In this document: in pieces, positions 1 to 7,514 of the stretch
Position numbering within the stretch: the first letter of the stretch is position 1
Layout of the letters: the number at the start of each line of letters is the position of its first letter
DNA from: a virus
IMG/VR virus record: IMGVR_UViG_3300047548_000450
Location: 1-39,494 of that record
Direction: 5' to 3' (one strand)
Length of the DNA stretch: 39,494 nucleotides
Position numbers and translations under genes: made by a program
The notes under the pieces: model-generated
Told to the model about the DNA's origin: nothing
Database searches by the model: none
Seen by the model: only the letters and a program-made list of their open reading frames with translations

Positions 1-1396
1 CCCAGCTCACAGGCTGGCCGGGGTTCTTCGCAGACTCCGGGATCCACAGCAGTCCAAGCTCCAACGTCGGCGCGGTCTGGTGCGCCCTCGACACCTTGTC
101 CGCTTGGCCGGGATTGTAGCCAACGGCCGGGACCTTGGCCAGCCGCAGGTCCTGCAGCAGCGACTGCCCGCTGGCCTTGGCCTCCACCAGCAGCCGGTCG
201 GGCCGCCGCCCCTTGGTGGGCATGCCGGCCTTGGGCGACTTGTCGGCGCCGTACTCGCTCGTCCAGTCCCGGATCACCTTGGTGCGCAGCTCGGGGTAGC
301 CCAGGTGCTCGTCCCAGGCGTCCAGCAGCATGGCCTGGCGCAGGCCTCGGTGCGAGAACACGCCCCAGACCGTGCAGGCCGTCGGGTCGCCGGTGGTGCG
401 CTCGGTGAACGCACAGTCGTAGCTCTGCAGGATGTACTCGAAGGGCGGCAGGCGCTGAGCCACGGGCCAGAGGTTGAACCGGTCCGCCTTCAGGATGCCG
501 CCCTCGGCCGGCGACGGGTCTTGCTGGAGCTGGCCAGCCGAGCCGTAGGTGCCCAGCAGCTGCTTGAGCTTGGTGATTTCCTTCTCGCCGAAGCGGGCCG
601 GGCAGATCAGCTCGCCCTTTTCGCGGCGCGGATCGTAGGGGCCAAGGATGGTGCTGCGGCTCTTGCCGTCCCACTCGGCCGGGATGCAGATGTGCTCCCA
701 ACCGCCAATGTCGTTGAGGATGTGGCCGCTGATGTCCTTTTCGTGCAGGCGCTGCATCACCGTGACCATGGCGTCGGTCTTGGGGTTGTTCAGACGCGTG
801 GACCAAACCATGTCGAACCATTCGAGCGCGCTCTCGCGCATGGTCTCGGACTGGGCGTCCTGGGCGCCGTGCGGGTCGTCCAGGATCAGGCGCGAGCCAC
901 CCTCACCGGTGGCGGTGCCGCCCACTGAGGTGGCCAGGCGGTAGCCGGTCTTGTTGTTCTCGAAGCGCTGCTTGGCGTTTTGGTCGCCGGCCAGCTCGAA
1001 CATGTGGCCCCAGCGCTCCTGGTACCAGGGCGACTGGATGAGGCGCCGGGCCTTCAGGTTGTCGCGGATAGACAGCGTGCCCGAGTAGGACGCGGCGAGG
1101 AACTTCTGCTCGGGCTGGGCGATCCACTCCCATGCGCACCAGGCCACCGAGACGATGGTGGACTTGGAGTGCCGGGGCGGGATGTTGATGAGCAGTCGCT
1201 GAATGTCGCCCGAGCTCACGGCCTCCAGGTGCTCACAGATCAGCTCGATGTGCCAGCTCGGCACGAAAGGCACGCCGGGCTCCATCACGTGCCAGGCCTG
1301 CTGCACGAACTCGTAGAGCGAGGCGCCAGCGCGGCGGCGGGCCTGCTCCTTGGCAATCAGGTCCAGCATGACGGCTGGGGAGACGGGCGCGTTCAT
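1..1396 (-). CDS. terL: Terminase large subunit (3' end outside window)
   Basis: ATP-driven DNA packaging motor and headful/cos nuclease. About 465 residues are visible, starting at MNAPVSP. The ATPase half shows a Walker A of the PPRHSKST type (residues 73-80) and a Walker B LILDDPH (about 170-176). The nuclease half shows an acidic strand in SYDCAFTERTTGDPTA and a second one in LLVEAKASGQ, as in the RNase H-like terminase nuclease. The reading frame is still open at base 1, at NPGQPVSW, so only a short C-terminus is missing. The ATG overlaps the stop of the 65-residue gene upstream (ATGA), and the small terminase lies two genes upstream, giving a packaging operon. The family is clear; the cos or pac type cannot be told from this. 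Confidence 0.96.
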   Translation of the reverse strand, partial: MNAPVSPAVMLDLIAKEQARRRAGASLYEFVQQAWHVMEPGVPFVPSWHIELICEHLEAVSSGDIQRLLINIPPRHSKSTIVSVAWCAWEWIAQPEQKFLAASYSGTLSIRDNLKARRLIQSPWYQERWGHMFELAGDQNAKQRFENNKTGYRLATSVGGTATGEGGSRLILDDPHGAQDAQSETMRESALEWFDMVWSTRLNNPKTDAMVTVMQRLHEKDISGHILNDIGGWEHICIPAEWDGKSRSTILGPYDPRREKGELICPARFGEKEITKLKQLLGTYGSAGQLQQDPSPAEGGILKADRFNLWPVAQRLPPFEYILQSYDCAFTERTTGDPTACTVWGVFSHRGLRQAMLLDAWDEHLGYPELRTKVIRDWTSEYGADKSPKAGMPTKGRRPDRLLVEAKASGQSLLQDLRLAKVPAVGYNPGQADKVSRAHQTAPTLELGLLWIPESAKNPGQPVSW

Positions 1397-1590
1397 TGCA
1401 GCCGAATCTCCCCGCGTTCGAGCTTGTCGCGCTGGTCCATGGCGTTGTGCAGCATCACGCGATCGTCGACCTCGTCCGGTACCGGGCGGCACCAGCACTG
1501 GCAGCTCGGCTCGTGCTCGCGCCAGTCGTTGATGGGCACGATGTGCCAGCGCTCAACGTCATCTCCAGGTGGTACCGCTGAGGCAGTCAT
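1393..1590 (-). CDS. Small conserved phage protein, His/Cys motif
   Basis: Sixty-five residues starting MTASAVPPGDD. The centre reads HIVPINDWREHEPSCQCWCRP, followed by a short acidic-basic helix (HNAMDQRDKLERGE). From memory, small proteins with this HxxPxxDxxEH...CxC layout are frequent beside phage terminases; the clustered His and Cys could bind a metal. Function is unknown. The start is fixed by an ATGA overlap with the stop of the next gene upstream, and the stop overlaps the terminase ATG in the same way, so the three are translationally coupled. Confidence 0.8.
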   Translation of the reverse strand: MTASAVPPGDDVERWHIVPINDWREHEPSCQCWCRPVPDEVDDRVMLHNAMDQRDKLERGEIRLQ

Positions 1591-1892
1591 CCGTGGTTGA
1601 TCGCTTCTTGCAACAACCGCACGGCGTCGTGCTGGGCGTTGACCCAGTGCATGTCGCCTTTGCCGGTTTGTTCCATGGCCAGCGCCTGCGCTTCGCACCG
1701 CTCCGCGAACGTGTCCAACAGCGCCAGGATACGGGCGCGCTCGTATGCCACCATCACCTCGCCGTGCGAGACAAGCAGGTCCTCGGGGTAGAGCGCCTGG
1801 AAGCGGCCGTCGTGGTCCAGCAGCGCAGGCAGCGGGGACGGGGGCAGCTCGGGTTTGACAACGGTGGGGCGAGTGGTTTCGGTGGGGTTCAT
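1587..1892 (-). CDS. Hypothetical protein in the terminase operon
   Basis: One hundred and one residues, starting MNPTETTRPTVVKPE. A Pro-rich N-terminal third is followed by a mostly helical C-terminal part (YERARILALLDTFAERCEAQALAMEQ), with no catalytic motif I recognise. The chosen ATG at 1892 overlaps the stop of the small terminase gene (ATGA); an open frame continues further upstream but only as a shadow of that gene. Its place between the terminase genes suggests a virion-assembly or packaging accessory role, which is inference from position only. Confidence 0.75.
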   Translation of the reverse strand: MNPTETTRPTVVKPELPPSPLPALLDHDGRFQALYPEDLLVSHGEVMVAYERARILALLDTFAERCEAQALAMEQTGKGDMHWVNAQHDAVRLLQEAINHG

Positions 1893-2395
1893 TCTTCGGA
1901 TCCTTTTGCTTTGGTCATGAGGACCTGCATCGTCGCCAGCTCGGCGTCGGAGAGGTTTTTGAAGTCGACGGAGGCAACCGCGATCGGCGCGCCGTCCTTG
2001 CCGGTGTGCTCCATCTGCTGGGTTTCGCGCCAGCGCATCTGGGTCTTGGACCACCAGATGGCGGCGGTCGTGTCCCCTGCCATGGCTTTCTGGTGCAGCG
2101 TGCGGCCCACGCCGGCGTTGGCCTTGGCCTTGCCGCTCACCAGCTCGTTGCTGAAATGCGTGGTCAGGGTGTCAACGCTGATGCCGTCCCGGATAAGCAC
2201 GGCGATCTGGTCAAGGGGTAACCCGTAGCCCGAAAACGCCTCGACTTGCTTGCGTTCGTTCTCGGTCGGTTCGAAGGCCGGGCGGCCTGCGCCAGGCCGG
2301 GCACCCCCGCTGTTTGGCCTGGGTCCACCGTGCCCACTGTTTTTTTGAACAGGTTTTTCAGCAAGCTCAGCCTGCTGCTTCTTCTTTGTTGCCAT
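1889..2395 (-). CDS. terS: Terminase small subunit
   Basis: One hundred and sixty-eight residues. A Lys/Gln-rich, then Gly/Pro/Arg-rich N-terminus (GARPGAGRP, about residues 31-39) precedes a helix-turn-helix-like segment (YGLPLDQIAVLIRDGISVDTL), then LHQKAMAGDTTAAIWWSKTQMRWRE, a pattern typical of small terminases that bind pac/cos DNA and hand it to the large subunit. A 29-bp overlap with the 3' end of the methyltransferase gene upstream and an ATGA overlap downstream place it in the packaging operon. The family assignment rests on this pattern and on context. Confidence 0.85.
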   Translation of the reverse strand: MATKKKQQAELAEKPVQKNSGHGGPRPNSGGARPGAGRPAFEPTENERKQVEAFSGYGLPLDQIAVLIRDGISVDTLTTHFSNELVSGKAKANAGVGRTLHQKAMAGDTTAAIWWSKTQMRWRETQQMEHTGKDGAPIAVASVDFKNLSDAELATMQVLMTKAKGSEE

Positions 2396-3671
2396 TTTTC
2401 ACCTCAGCAAAAGTCTGTCCGGTGGCCTCGAGCGTGGCCTGTTTCCCGGTGAACTGCTCCCAGCGCGTCACGATGACGTCGCAGTATTTTGGGTCCAACT
2501 CCATCAAACGCGCAATTCGGCCGTTTTTCTCGGCCGCGATCAGCGTGGTGCCCGAGCCGCCAAAGCTGTCCAGGACCTGATCGCCGCCTTTGGTGTTGTT
2601 GAGCATCTGGTACTCGAACAGGGCCACGGGCTTCATGGTCGGGTGCTCGCCGTTGCGCGCGGGCTTGTCGAATTCCAGGATGGTGGTCTGCTTGCGATCG
2701 GCTGCCCAAAGGTGGCCGGCGCCCTCCTTCCAGCCGTAGAGGCAGGGCTCGTGCTGCCACTGGTAGTCCTGGCGGCCGAGCACAAGGCTGGACTTTTTCC
2801 AGATCAGGCACTGGCGCACGGTCCAGCCGGCGTCCTTGGCCGCGCCCCGGAAGTTGTAGCCCTCGCTGTCGGCGTGCCAGATGTAGAAAACGGCGCCGGC
2901 TTTCATGACCGAGTCGGCGGCGGTGTAGGCGTCGCGCAGGAACTGGCGGAACTGCTCATCGCCCATCTCGTCGTTTTTGATGGTGAGCTTCTCTTTGGTG
3001 CCGCCCTCGTAGGCCACGTTGTATGGCGGGTCGGTGAGCCACATGTCCACAAGTTGCCCACAGCACAGCTTGGCCAGGTCGTCCATGCTGGTTGAGTCCC
3101 CGCAAAGCAGCCTGTGCTTGCCCATGACCCAGATGTCGCCTGGCTTTGTGACGGGATCCGGTGGTACCGGTGGGGCCTCGTCGGGGTCGGTCAGGCCTTC
3201 CTCCAGGGCCTCGGGCATAAGGGCGTCAATCTCGTCCTGGCTGAAACCGGTCAGCTCCACGTCGAAGCCTTGGTCGAGCAGGTCCTTGAACTCCAGGGCC
3301 AGCATCTCGTTGTCCCACCCGGCGTTCAGGGCGATGCGGTTGTCGGCGATGACGTAGGCGCGCTTTTTGGCCTCGGACCAGCCGGTGGCCACCATGACCG
3401 GGACTTGGGGCATGCGCAGGCGCTGTGCGGCCAACGTGCGGCCGTGGCCGGCAATGATGCCGCCTTGCTCATCGACCAGGATGGGCGTGGTCCAGCCCCA
3501 CTCTTTGATCGAGGCGACGATTTGGTCGATCTGCTCTGGCGAGTGGGTGCGGCTGTTGCGTGCGTACGGGATCAGTTTCTCGATCGGCCAATGCTCGATT
3601 TTGTCTGCGGGATTTCCGGTGAGTTTTTCGGCGGTGATTTTTGCGGTGGATTCAGCGGGCTGATTTTTCAT
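2367..3671 (-). CDS. ParB-domain DNA methyltransferase (beta-class N6A/N4C)
   Basis: A 434-residue fusion. Residues about 25-115 form a ParB/Srx-like nuclease-fold domain (IEKLIPYARNSRTHS, then GGIIAGHGRTLAAQRL). Residues about 175-410 form a beta-class amino-methyltransferase: catalytic DPPY at 214-217, HPTMKP at 343-348 and the SAM-binding FGGSGTT at 370-376, in that order. It methylates adenine N6 or cytosine N4 using S-adenosylmethionine; the target site cannot be read from the sequence. No restriction partner is adjacent, so it is an orphan enzyme, probably protecting phage DNA or marking it for packaging or replication. The gene lies between the terminase genes and the repeat cluster at 3732-4063. 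Confidence 0.94.
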   Translation of the reverse strand: MKNQPAESTAKITAEKLTGNPADKIEHWPIEKLIPYARNSRTHSPEQIDQIVASIKEWGWTTPILVDEQGGIIAGHGRTLAAQRLRMPQVPVMVATGWSEAKKRAYVIADNRIALNAGWDNEMLALEFKDLLDQGFDVELTGFSQDEIDALMPEALEEGLTDPDEAPPVPPDPVTKPGDIWVMGKHRLLCGDSTSMDDLAKLCCGQLVDMWLTDPPYNVAYEGGTKEKLTIKNDEMGDEQFRQFLRDAYTAADSVMKAGAVFYIWHADSEGYNFRGAAKDAGWTVRQCLIWKKSSLVLGRQDYQWQHEPCLYGWKEGAGHLWAADRKQTTILEFDKPARNGEHPTMKPVALFEYQMLNNTKGGDQVLDSFGGSGTTLIAAEKNGRIARLMELDPKYCDVIVTRWEQFTGKQATLEATGQTFAEVKNGNKEEAAG

Positions 3672-3731
3672 GCGGGATCCGGTTTTGGTGGGGGTGGGGA
3701 TATGAGTTCGGAATTATGCAACGGTTGGCCC

Positions 3732-4063
3732 CGCACAGGATCGCACGGGATCGCACGGGTAAATTCCCACTCCGGCTGTATTCTTCTTTGCGTGTGTGTG
3801 TGCGTGTGTGCATGTGATCATAGGCGTTTTATCCTGTGCGATCCTGTGCGGGGTTAAAAAACGTAATGAAATCAAAGGCTTGCGAGTTTTTTCGATCTTG
3901 TGCGATCTTGTGCGGCACAGGATTGATCTTGTGCGGCGTGAAAAAATCAGAATGGTTCGGCATCATTTTCCCAGTCGTGACGAAGCCTGATACCGACAAA
4001 AAGGTTCAATCTTGTGCGGCCGCCACCTTCCGCACAGGATGGATCGGTCGTTGATCCTGTGCG
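3732..4063. repeat. Iteron-like cluster of 10-bp repeats, candidate replication origin
   Basis: About twelve copies of ATCYTGTGCG or its complement CGCACRGGAT. Block A at 3732-3760 has three tandem copies (CGCACAGGAT, CGCACGGGAT, then a 9-bp CGCACGGGT). Block B at 3831-3850 has two tandem copies in the other orientation. Block C at 3895-3935 has two tandem, one inverted and one direct copy. Block D at 4009-4063 has direct, inverted and direct copies inside the 3' end of the primase gene. Tandem copies repeat every 10 bp, one helical turn, and an A/T-rich stretch (about 3852-3893) separates blocks B and C. This is how iteron origins look; a regulator-binding or partition site is the alternative. 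Confidence 0.8.
3790..3816. repeat. Alternating TG tract
   Basis: A purine-pyrimidine alternating run (GCGTGTGTGTGTGCG, continuing TGTGTGCATGTG) lies between repeat blocks A and B in the otherwise gene-free stretch 3672-3946. Such tracts can adopt left-handed DNA under negative supercoiling and are easily slipped. Together with the iteron-like repeats it supports a structured, non-coding control region here. No gene is visible in 3672-3946 on either strand. Confidence 0.7.
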
Positions 4064-6613
4064 GCCGTTCATCGGTTGGCTGCGCTTGATGCTCGGGAAG
4101 GCGGCCGAAAGTTGGCGGCCAAAGGACACCTTGGTGCCGGCGTGGTCCCGACCTTGGGCCTCGCACCACTTCTTCCAGGCTTTGAAAAGCTCGTCGCGGT
4201 CGACCTGTGAGTGCTCGCTGACAACGCACATTTCGTCGGCAAAGGCGCGGATGGGGCTGGTCTGATCGACCAGGTCTGAGGCCAGCTCGTCGGCCGAGGT
4301 GGGGCGTTGGAAGTAGCCGCGCTGGTTCAGCCGGGCCAGGCCCTCGAGCGCCCACAGGACGATCCCGGGCAGCTCCTTGAGCAGGCGGGCCGTGAGGCCA
4401 TGGTCCTCTTTGCCCAGGAAGCTCGTGTTGAACTTGAAGGGCAAAAATCGGTTGGCCAGGGCGGCCGAGGCGTCCGAGAAAGCGGGCAGCTCGTTGGAGG
4501 CCAAAACGAAGCGGATGGCCATCTTGCCTGACCAGGCGGTCATGTTCTTGCGGTCGATCGTGATGGTGTCCTCGCCCGAGATCCGCAGCAAGTTTTCCAC
4601 AATCGGTTGTTGATCGGCGCGGCCGGAGAGGCGGGCGTCCGAAATCATGGCCAGGCGCTTGCCGATGAGCGGCTGCAGGCCGAACTGCGTGCCAAGCGAC
4701 GCGAGGCTGGGGCTCACCCGGTTGGCGTACCCCACCAGGGCCTCCAGGATGCGCAGGATGGTGCCCTTGCCGCAGCGCGGGGGGCCGATCAGCATGAACA
4801 TCTTTTGCTGGCTGGTGTCGTCGGTCAGCAGGTAGCCGAACATCTCGGCCAGGGTGCTGATGGACTCGGGGTCGTCCGGCCAGAGGCTGTTCAGGAACTT
4901 GAGCCACTCGGTCGGCTCGTTGGCGCTCGGGTCGTAATCGAAGTCCAGGGAGGACACGCAGAACAGCCGGTCCGTCGAGGGCATGATGGTCCGCGTCGGG
5001 TGGTGCAGAAAGCCGTTTTTGAAGGCCACGATCTCGTGCGCGGGGAAGTCCCCCTGCTGCTGCTCGATCCAGACCTGGGGCTCGGGCAGGTCGGCGTAGC
5101 AGACCGCGCGCAGGGCGTGGGCCACGTCGTTGACCGTGCTGGTTTTTGGGTTGAAGGCCACCGTCTCGGTGTCGCCCGTTTTGGGGTGGGTCTTGAGCGT
5201 GACGCAGCCGGCCATGAAGTGGTACAGGCGCTGGTCGATGTAGACCCGGTCCCGGCTGACGTAGCGCGTGGCGTCCCAGCTGTAGAACTCGCCGCGCCAG
5301 TGGATGATGCGGCCGCGCTCGGGCAGCGTCTCGTGAAAAAGCTCGGCCGTCTTCATGGGCGAGCTCGAGAAGATCATCGGTTGATCGTGGGTGTCGGGCG
5401 GAATGTCGTCCGTGGCCCCGGGCGGGTTGGGCGGCGGGGGCGTGTGCCCGGCGTCGTCGGCCACGTCCTGGATGGGCGCTTCGTCGAAGTCGGGCGGCAG
5501 GTCGTCCCATGGCGGCTCGAAATCGGGTGGGAACGGGTCGGAATCGGTACCCGGGGGGGTGGGCAAATCGGTGGGCAAATCCTGCAAAGGCTGGTCTGCG
5601 CTGCCTGGCGGTGGCTCATCCGGTGAGCCTGCCTTGAGGATGCAGTCCTCGACCGCCGCCAGGCCCTCGGCCACGTGCAGGTCGTTGAAGTCGGTGCCGT
5701 TGCGCTCGCCGGACCAAACCGGGATGGCCAGCAGCGCGCCGGTGGCCTTGGCAGCCTCGCGGGCGTGCGTGATGCCAGGGTTGCCCCGGGTCTCGAAGTC
5801 GTCGTCGGCCGCAATGATCAGGCGCACGTTGGGCAGGGCCGCGCGGATCTTCAGGGCGACGTTTTCCAGGTTGCCTGCGTTGAAGGCCACGACCGTGCAG
5901 TAGTCGGTGGCCATGCGGATGGAGCAGCATGTGGCCCAGCCCTCGGCGATCACGACGGTGTCCTTGGGTTTGCCAAGCACCGTGTAGGCGCCAGCGGACG
6001 GCGTGCCCTTGAGGAACAGCTTGGTACCGTCTGGCTTGATGCGCTGCAGGCCAACCAGGCTGCCCGGGCCGTGGCGCATCGGTATCAGCAGCTCGTCGCC
6101 CAGCATGCGGGCGCCGTCGGGGTTGATCTGCTTGCGAGGTGGGTAGGGGTGGCCGGCGGGCTCCGTGGCCCGGGCCCACATCTCGGCGGCGCGGGTGGCG
6201 CAGGCCTGGCGCTCGCGCTGCGCTTGGGCTTCCTCGGCCGCCATGCGGGCCTCGCGCTCGGCGATGCGGCGGGCTTTTTCCTCGGGGTCGACCGGCTTGC
6301 GGTCCTGGGCGGTGGATCTGTAGCCGCCCTCTTTGGCCAGGGCGATCAGGGTGCCGATGGTGGCGCGGTTGGTGCCGCCGCCGGGTTTGCAGGATTTCCA
6401 AACGTCGCGGCAGTCGCGGCTGTTGTAGTTGGAGCCCTGCTGGCTCCAGGCGTCCCAGGCGTCGAAGGCTGGCTCGCCGAATTCTTCTTTGAGGATGAAG
6501 GCCATCTTCACCCAGGTGTCGCGGTCATCGACGCCGCGAACGTAGGAGAGCATTCGCTCTGCTGTCTCGAGGGAAATGGGGTCCCTTGGCCCTGTAGTTT
6601 TTGTTCGTTGCAT
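3947..6613 (-). CDS. Primase-helicase (PriCT, Toprim, D5/P4-type SF3 helicase)
   Basis: An 888-residue replication protein. Residues about 15-100 match the PriCT-2 type primase-associated domain (VRGVDDRDTWVKMAF, then WSQQGSNYN). Residues about 165-325 form a Toprim-like primase core: EGWATCCSI near 224 and the acidic IIAADDD at 266-272. A Pro/Asp-rich linker covers 330-410. Residues about 430-800 are the D5-N/P4-alpha helicase, with Walker A GPPRCGKGT (610-618), Walker-B-like LAMISDA (about 654-660) and LASNELP (about 704-710) as sensor motif. It should prime and unwind DNA at the phage origin. The last 40 codons carry block D of the repeat cluster, so origin and initiator gene overlap, as in P4-like replicons. 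ATG at 6613 is the first start after the promoter at 6711-6716. Confidence 0.95.
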   Translation of the reverse strand: MQRTKTTGPRDPISLETAERMLSYVRGVDDRDTWVKMAFILKEEFGEPAFDAWDAWSQQGSNYNSRDCRDVWKSCKPGGGTNRATIGTLIALAKEGGYRSTAQDRKPVDPEEKARRIAEREARMAAEEAQAQRERQACATRAAEMWARATEPAGHPYPPRKQINPDGARMLGDELLIPMRHGPGSLVGLQRIKPDGTKLFLKGTPSAGAYTVLGKPKDTVVIAEGWATCCSIRMATDYCTVVAFNAGNLENVALKIRAALPNVRLIIAADDDFETRGNPGITHAREAAKATGALLAIPVWSGERNGTDFNDLHVAEGLAAVEDCILKAGSPDEPPPGSADQPLQDLPTDLPTPPGTDSDPFPPDFEPPWDDLPPDFDEAPIQDVADDAGHTPPPPNPPGATDDIPPDTHDQPMIFSSSPMKTAELFHETLPERGRIIHWRGEFYSWDATRYVSRDRVYIDQRLYHFMAGCVTLKTHPKTGDTETVAFNPKTSTVNDVAHALRAVCYADLPEPQVWIEQQQGDFPAHEIVAFKNGFLHHPTRTIMPSTDRLFCVSSLDFDYDPSANEPTEWLKFLNSLWPDDPESISTLAEMFGYLLTDDTSQQKMFMLIGPPRCGKGTILRILEALVGYANRVSPSLASLGTQFGLQPLIGKRLAMISDARLSGRADQQPIVENLLRISGEDTITIDRKNMTAWSGKMAIRFVLASNELPAFSDASAALANRFLPFKFNTSFLGKEDHGLTARLLKELPGIVLWALEGLARLNQRGYFQRPTSADELASDLVDQTSPIRAFADEMCVVSEHSQVDRDELFKAWKKWCEAQGRDHAGTKVSFGRQLSAAFPSIKRSQPMNGRTGSTTDPSCAEGGGRTRLNLFVGIRLRHDWENDAEPF

Positions 6614-6710
6614 ACCTGGCGTCTGTTGGCTGGCGAATAAAAGGTGGGGCGGCCTTCGCCAGGGTCCGGCTTCGTCACCAGTGGATCAGACTGGTCAAGC
6701 CCCACCGGAA

Positions 6711-6727
6711 AGTATAAGCCTGTGCGG
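6711..6727 (-). promoter_or_regulatory. Probable leftward promoter of the primase gene with iteron-like site
   Basis: On the minus strand TATACT (6711-6716) is a near-consensus -10 box about 100 bp before the primase ATG; the -35 side (TGCGTT or TTGCGT, at 18-19 bp) is weaker. CCTGTGCGG (6719-6727), the core of the repeat found at 3732-4063, sits just upstream of the -10 box, and a second TGTGCGG lies at 6758-6764. A protein binding these could block the promoter. The promoter and its regulation are inferred. Confidence 0.45.
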
Positions 6728-6810
6728 GCGGAAAAACGCAACACCTGCAAAAATAAATGTGCGGTTTTGCGCAACGGTTGTGGTAGCATCCTCGCTGACG
6801 CCCGGCCGAT

Positions 6811-6839
6811 TTGGAGTTCAAGTAACTCGGCGATACAAT
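6811..6839 (+). promoter_or_regulatory. Sigma70-type promoter of the large RNA and tRNA
   Basis: TTGGAG (6811-6816), a 17-bp spacer and TACAAT (6834-6839). The predicted start is around 6846-6848, where the GGCGTC that can pair with the far 3' end of the putative RNA begins. It faces rightward, against both flanking leftward genes, and no credible protein gene follows, so its product should be the structured RNA at 6847-7418 and the tRNA. Confidence 0.65.
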
Positions 6840-6846
6840 CCGGTCA

Positions 6847-7418
6847 GGCGTCACATCACGCATGCGGCTTGCCGTTGGGGGTTCCCGGCGGACCGGACCA
6901 GGCCGCAGCCGTGATGGTGGAGGCGAAAGCCTGACGGAGATCCAGCCCGAGCAGTTCCTCGAACCGATGCGGCAAAAGCCTGGCAGGGCGGCTGGCACCA
7001 TCAACCAGCACGAGCGAAACGTTGAACGCGTCGAAGTGAAAGCAAGCCCGCAGGCGCCCACGGCGGGGATTCGTAGAAATATGCAACGTGACACCCCGGA
7101 GAGACGGGGACCATCATTGAAGCGGACACGCGAGGCGGTTGAGACCCAAGGGTGAAGGTAGTATTTCTGCCGAGTGGATGCCCCAAAGACCGCCTGTTAC
7201 GGGGAGCTGAGCCATGCCGGGAGTTGCGCACCGGCCCGCTTCAATGATGGTGAATGCGCAGTGCTGCCGCGTGACATTTGCCTGATGTTGTTGACCGAGA
7301 GCGTTCCAGACAGCGCGCAACGTGACTGATCGGTTCTAAGTCAACGCCGGAGATCAGCACCGGCCACCATCACCCCGCATCGGTCCTGGCCAATCGACGG
7401 GCATCAACAGGGACGCCG
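6847..7418 (+). ncRNA. Candidate large ornate non-coding RNA (GOLLD/ROOL-like)
   Basis: About 570 nt with no credible protein gene, preceded by a good promoter and followed 20 bp later by a tRNA. The 5' end GGCGTC (6847-6852) pairs with GACGCC (7412-7417), closing the molecule. Inside are: 6854-6860 with 6910-6916 plus 6863-6868 with 6902-6907; a CCGG hairpin at 6885-6896; a GNRA hairpin AGGC-GAAA-GCCT at 6921-6932; CCCCG-GAGAGA-CGGGG at about 7093-7108; a perfect 16-bp helix 7110-7125 with 7236-7251 that encloses 7133-7139 with 7189-7195, 7157-7161 with 7167-7171 and 7216-7220 with 7231-7235; 7290-7295 with 7340-7345; 7346-7350 with 7360-7364. Length, phage setting and tRNA neighbour match the GOLLD and ROOL classes, whose known members form large RNA-only assemblies. 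I cannot test membership, so it may be a new family. Confidence 0.65.
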
Positions 7419-7437
7419 GATAATCGTCACCGGCCAT

Positions 7438-7514
7438 GCCCTCGTAGCTCAGTTGGCAGAGCACCTGTTTTGTACTCAGGAGGCCGGGCGTTCGATTCGA
7501 CCCCGAGGGCACCA
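7438..7514 (+). tRNA. tRNA-Thr (anticodon UGU), CCA encoded
   Basis: Acceptor GCCCTCG (7438-7444) pairs fully with CGAGGGC (7504-7510), followed by A and the encoded CCA (7511-7514). The D arm is GCTC/GAGC with AGTTGGCA. The anticodon arm is CCTG/CAGG around a T-T mismatch, loop TTTGTAC, anticodon TGT (7471-7473). The T arm has the TTCGATT loop (7491-7497), but its stem pairs fully only if A7500 is bulged, so the arm has one extra base. It reads against the neighbouring genes, and its CCA directly abuts the stop of the VRR-NUC gene. It probably supplies ACA/ACG-type threonine decoding or is co-transcribed with the RNA upstream. Confidence 0.88.

Noticed and set aside
3732-4063. CRISPR array
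   Set aside because: Repeats are only 10 bp, occur in tandem and in both orientations, and lack regular spacers.
4607-6640. Long rightward frames opposite the primase
   Set aside because: Same antisense effect; the primase frame has all expected motifs.
6862-7155. 97-codon open frame in the RNA region
   Set aside because: No ribosome site, no recognisable family, and it crosses several paired helices; better explained as non-coding structured RNA.
7438-7514. tRNA as an attachment-site remnant
   Set aside because: The tRNA is complete with encoded CCA and no integrase or repeated tRNA end is visible in the window.
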